DNA from: Bradyrhizobium glycinis
Lineage (GTDB): Bacteria; Pseudomonadota; Alphaproteobacteria; Rhizobiales; Xanthobacteraceae
Direction of reading: 5' to 3'
NCBI RefSeq assembly: GCF_016031655.1
Contig: NZ_JACCHQ010000031.1
Coordinates: forward strand, 1 to 64,000
DNA: 64,000 bases
Part shown: piece by piece, positions 63,031 through 64,000 of the stretch
How positions within the stretch are numbered: the first letter of the stretch is position 1
Layout: each line of letters begins with the position of its first letter
The notes under the pieces: model-generated
The model's database searches: none
Told to the model about the DNA's origin: nothing
Seen by the model: the letters and a program-made list of their open reading frames with translations, nothing else
Translations under genes and position numbers: made by a program

Positions 63031-64000
63031 TCACAATCCCAGCACCGCCTTGGCGATGATGTTGCGCTGGATCTCGTTGGAGCCGCCGTAGATCGAGACC
63101 TTGCGATTGTTGAAGTAGCTCGGCGCGATCTGGGCGGTCCAGTCCATGGCTTCGTTCGAGCCGTCGTCGCCGTGCACGTCGTAGGGCGCGGCGAACGGGC
63201 CGATCACTTCCATCAGCAGCTCGGTGGTGGTCTGCTGGATCTCGGAGCCCTTGATCTTCAGCACCGACGAGGCCGGATTGGGCTTGCCCTTGCCGTGCTT
63301 GCCTTCGTCGGCGACGACGCGCAGCTGGGTGAGCTCGAGCGCCTTCAGCTCGATCTCGCAGGCCGCCAGCTTCTCGCGGAAGGCGGGATCCTGGATGATC
63401 GGCTTGCCGGCGGATTCGACCTTCGATGCCAGATCCTTGATGCGGCGGATGCGCTCCTTGGAGACGCCGACGCGGGCGATGCCGGTGCGCTCATTGCCGA
63501 GCAGGAATTTGGCGTAATCCCAGCCCTTGTTTTCTTCGCCGATCAGGTTCTCGTAGGGCACCTCGACGTCGTCGAAGAAGACCTCGTTGACCTCGCGGCC
63601 CCCGTCAATGGTCTGGATCGGGCGCACGGTGACGCCCTTCGACTTCATCGAGAACACGATGAAGGAGATGCCCATCTGCTTCTTGGCGTTGGTGTCGGTG
63701 CGGCAGAGGCAGAAGATCATGTCGGCGTGCTGGGCGAGCGTGGTCCAGGTCTTCTGGCCGTTGATGATCCACTTGTCGCCACGGCGCTCGGCTTTCGTCT
63801 TCAGCGAGGCGAGGTCGGAGCCGGAGCCGGGCTCCGAAAAGCCCTGGCACCACCAATCGTCGACATTGGCGATGCGCGGCAGATAATATTTCTTCTGCGC
63901 CTCGTTGCCGAAGGTGTAGATGACGGGGCCGACCATGCTGACGCCGAAAGCGAGCGGCTGCGGCGCCGGATGGGCCTGCAGCTCCTCGTTGAAGATGTAG
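63031..64000 (-). CDS. Acyl-CoA dehydrogenase, PimC-like (large subunit type), 5' end beyond window
   Basis: The frame is open past the ATG at 63936 to the window edge (YIFNEELQAHPAPQPLAFGVS precedes it in frame), so the gene is cut off at its 5' end; the visible 322 codons are the C-terminal part of a ~390-residue enzyme. FAD motifs WWCQGFSEPGSGSDLASLKTKAE and GGREVNEVFFDDVEVPYENLIG are visible and the C-terminus ends YGGSNEIQRNIIAKAVLGL, the standard ACAD closing helix with catalytic-region Glu. Matches PimC-type proteins, first of the pim-like minus-strand set. Confidence 0.86.
   Translation of the reverse strand, partial: YIFNEELQAHPAPQPLAFGVSMVGPVIYTFGNEAQKKYYLPRIANVDDWWCQGFSEPGSGSDLASLKTKAERRGDKWIINGQKTWTTLAQHADMIFCLCRTDTNAKKQMGISFIVFSMKSKGVTVRPIQTIDGGREVNEVFFDDVEVPYENLIGEENKGWDYAKFLLGNERTGIARVGVSKERIRRIKDLASKVESAGKPIIQDPAFREKLAACEIELKALELTQLRVVADEGKHGKGKPNPASSVLKIKGSEIQQTTTELLMEVIGPFAAPYDVHGDDGSNEAMDWTAQIAPSYFNNRKVSIYGGSNEIQRNIIAKAVLGL

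Overview
The window is 64 kb of GC-rich chromosomal DNA that reads as an alphaproteobacterium of the order Hyphomicrobiales, most likely Bradyrhizobium or a close relative. Reasons: a membrane-anchored cytochrome CycM diverging from kdsB, an OpgC-type glucan-modifying protein, a urtABCDE-urease cluster, a PimC/PimD-like acyl-CoA dehydrogenase pair, HWE-type kinase chemistry, and many palindromic intergenic repeats of the kind I associate with Bradyrhizobium. The genus is inferred from remembered families, not from a search. I see no tRNA, rRNA, transposase, prophage or CRISPR array; nearly all genes look like core genome.

Layout. 1-5.5 kb: end of an AI-2E-family permease, two small envelope proteins, OpgC, a TetR regulator and a CHASE/HWE sensor kinase whose ATP-binding N-box looks degenerate. 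5.8-17.9 kb (all minus strand): a nitrogen-scavenging block, urtABCDE (urea ABC importer), ureD-ureA-ureB, a single-domain HD (MESH1-like) hydrolase, ureC, then after a terminator a small monooxygenase and ureE-ureF-ureG. A -24/-12 (sigma-54) promoter match lies just upstream of urtA. 18.4-20.8 kb: a cold-shock-like trio (DEAD-box helicase, a tailed IF-1, CspA). 20.9-33.9 kb: a Tad/Flp pilus locus in several transcription units (two TadE-like minor pilins, a stand-alone secretin N-domain protein, flp, a possible 48-residue membrane protein, cpaA-F, tadB, tadC, tadD), with a sterol-desaturase-family gene inserted.

34-46 kb: a metallophosphoesterase, an M17 aminopeptidase overlapping an NlpC/P60 hydrolase, and a yejA2-yejA1-yejB-yejE-yejF peptide importer with two binding proteins. 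46-55 kb: cycM, kdsB, pheA, an LLM flavin enzyme, and metF-metH preceded by an unusual AT-richer leader with a Met-rich short reading frame. 55-64 kb: a repeat-rich stretch with a GST, an ArsR-type regulator, a threonine-dehydratase-like enzyme, a DUF6636-like secreted protein, a GNAT flanked by two copies of one palindromic element, glpK, an SDR and two acyl-CoA dehydrogenases (the last cut by the window edge).

The best candidates for something not obvious are the HD hydrolase inside the urease operon, the four-copy mirrored multi-hairpin repeat, the degenerate sensor kinase, the metF leader and the two-receptor Yej importer. I do not see a clearly new multi-gene system.
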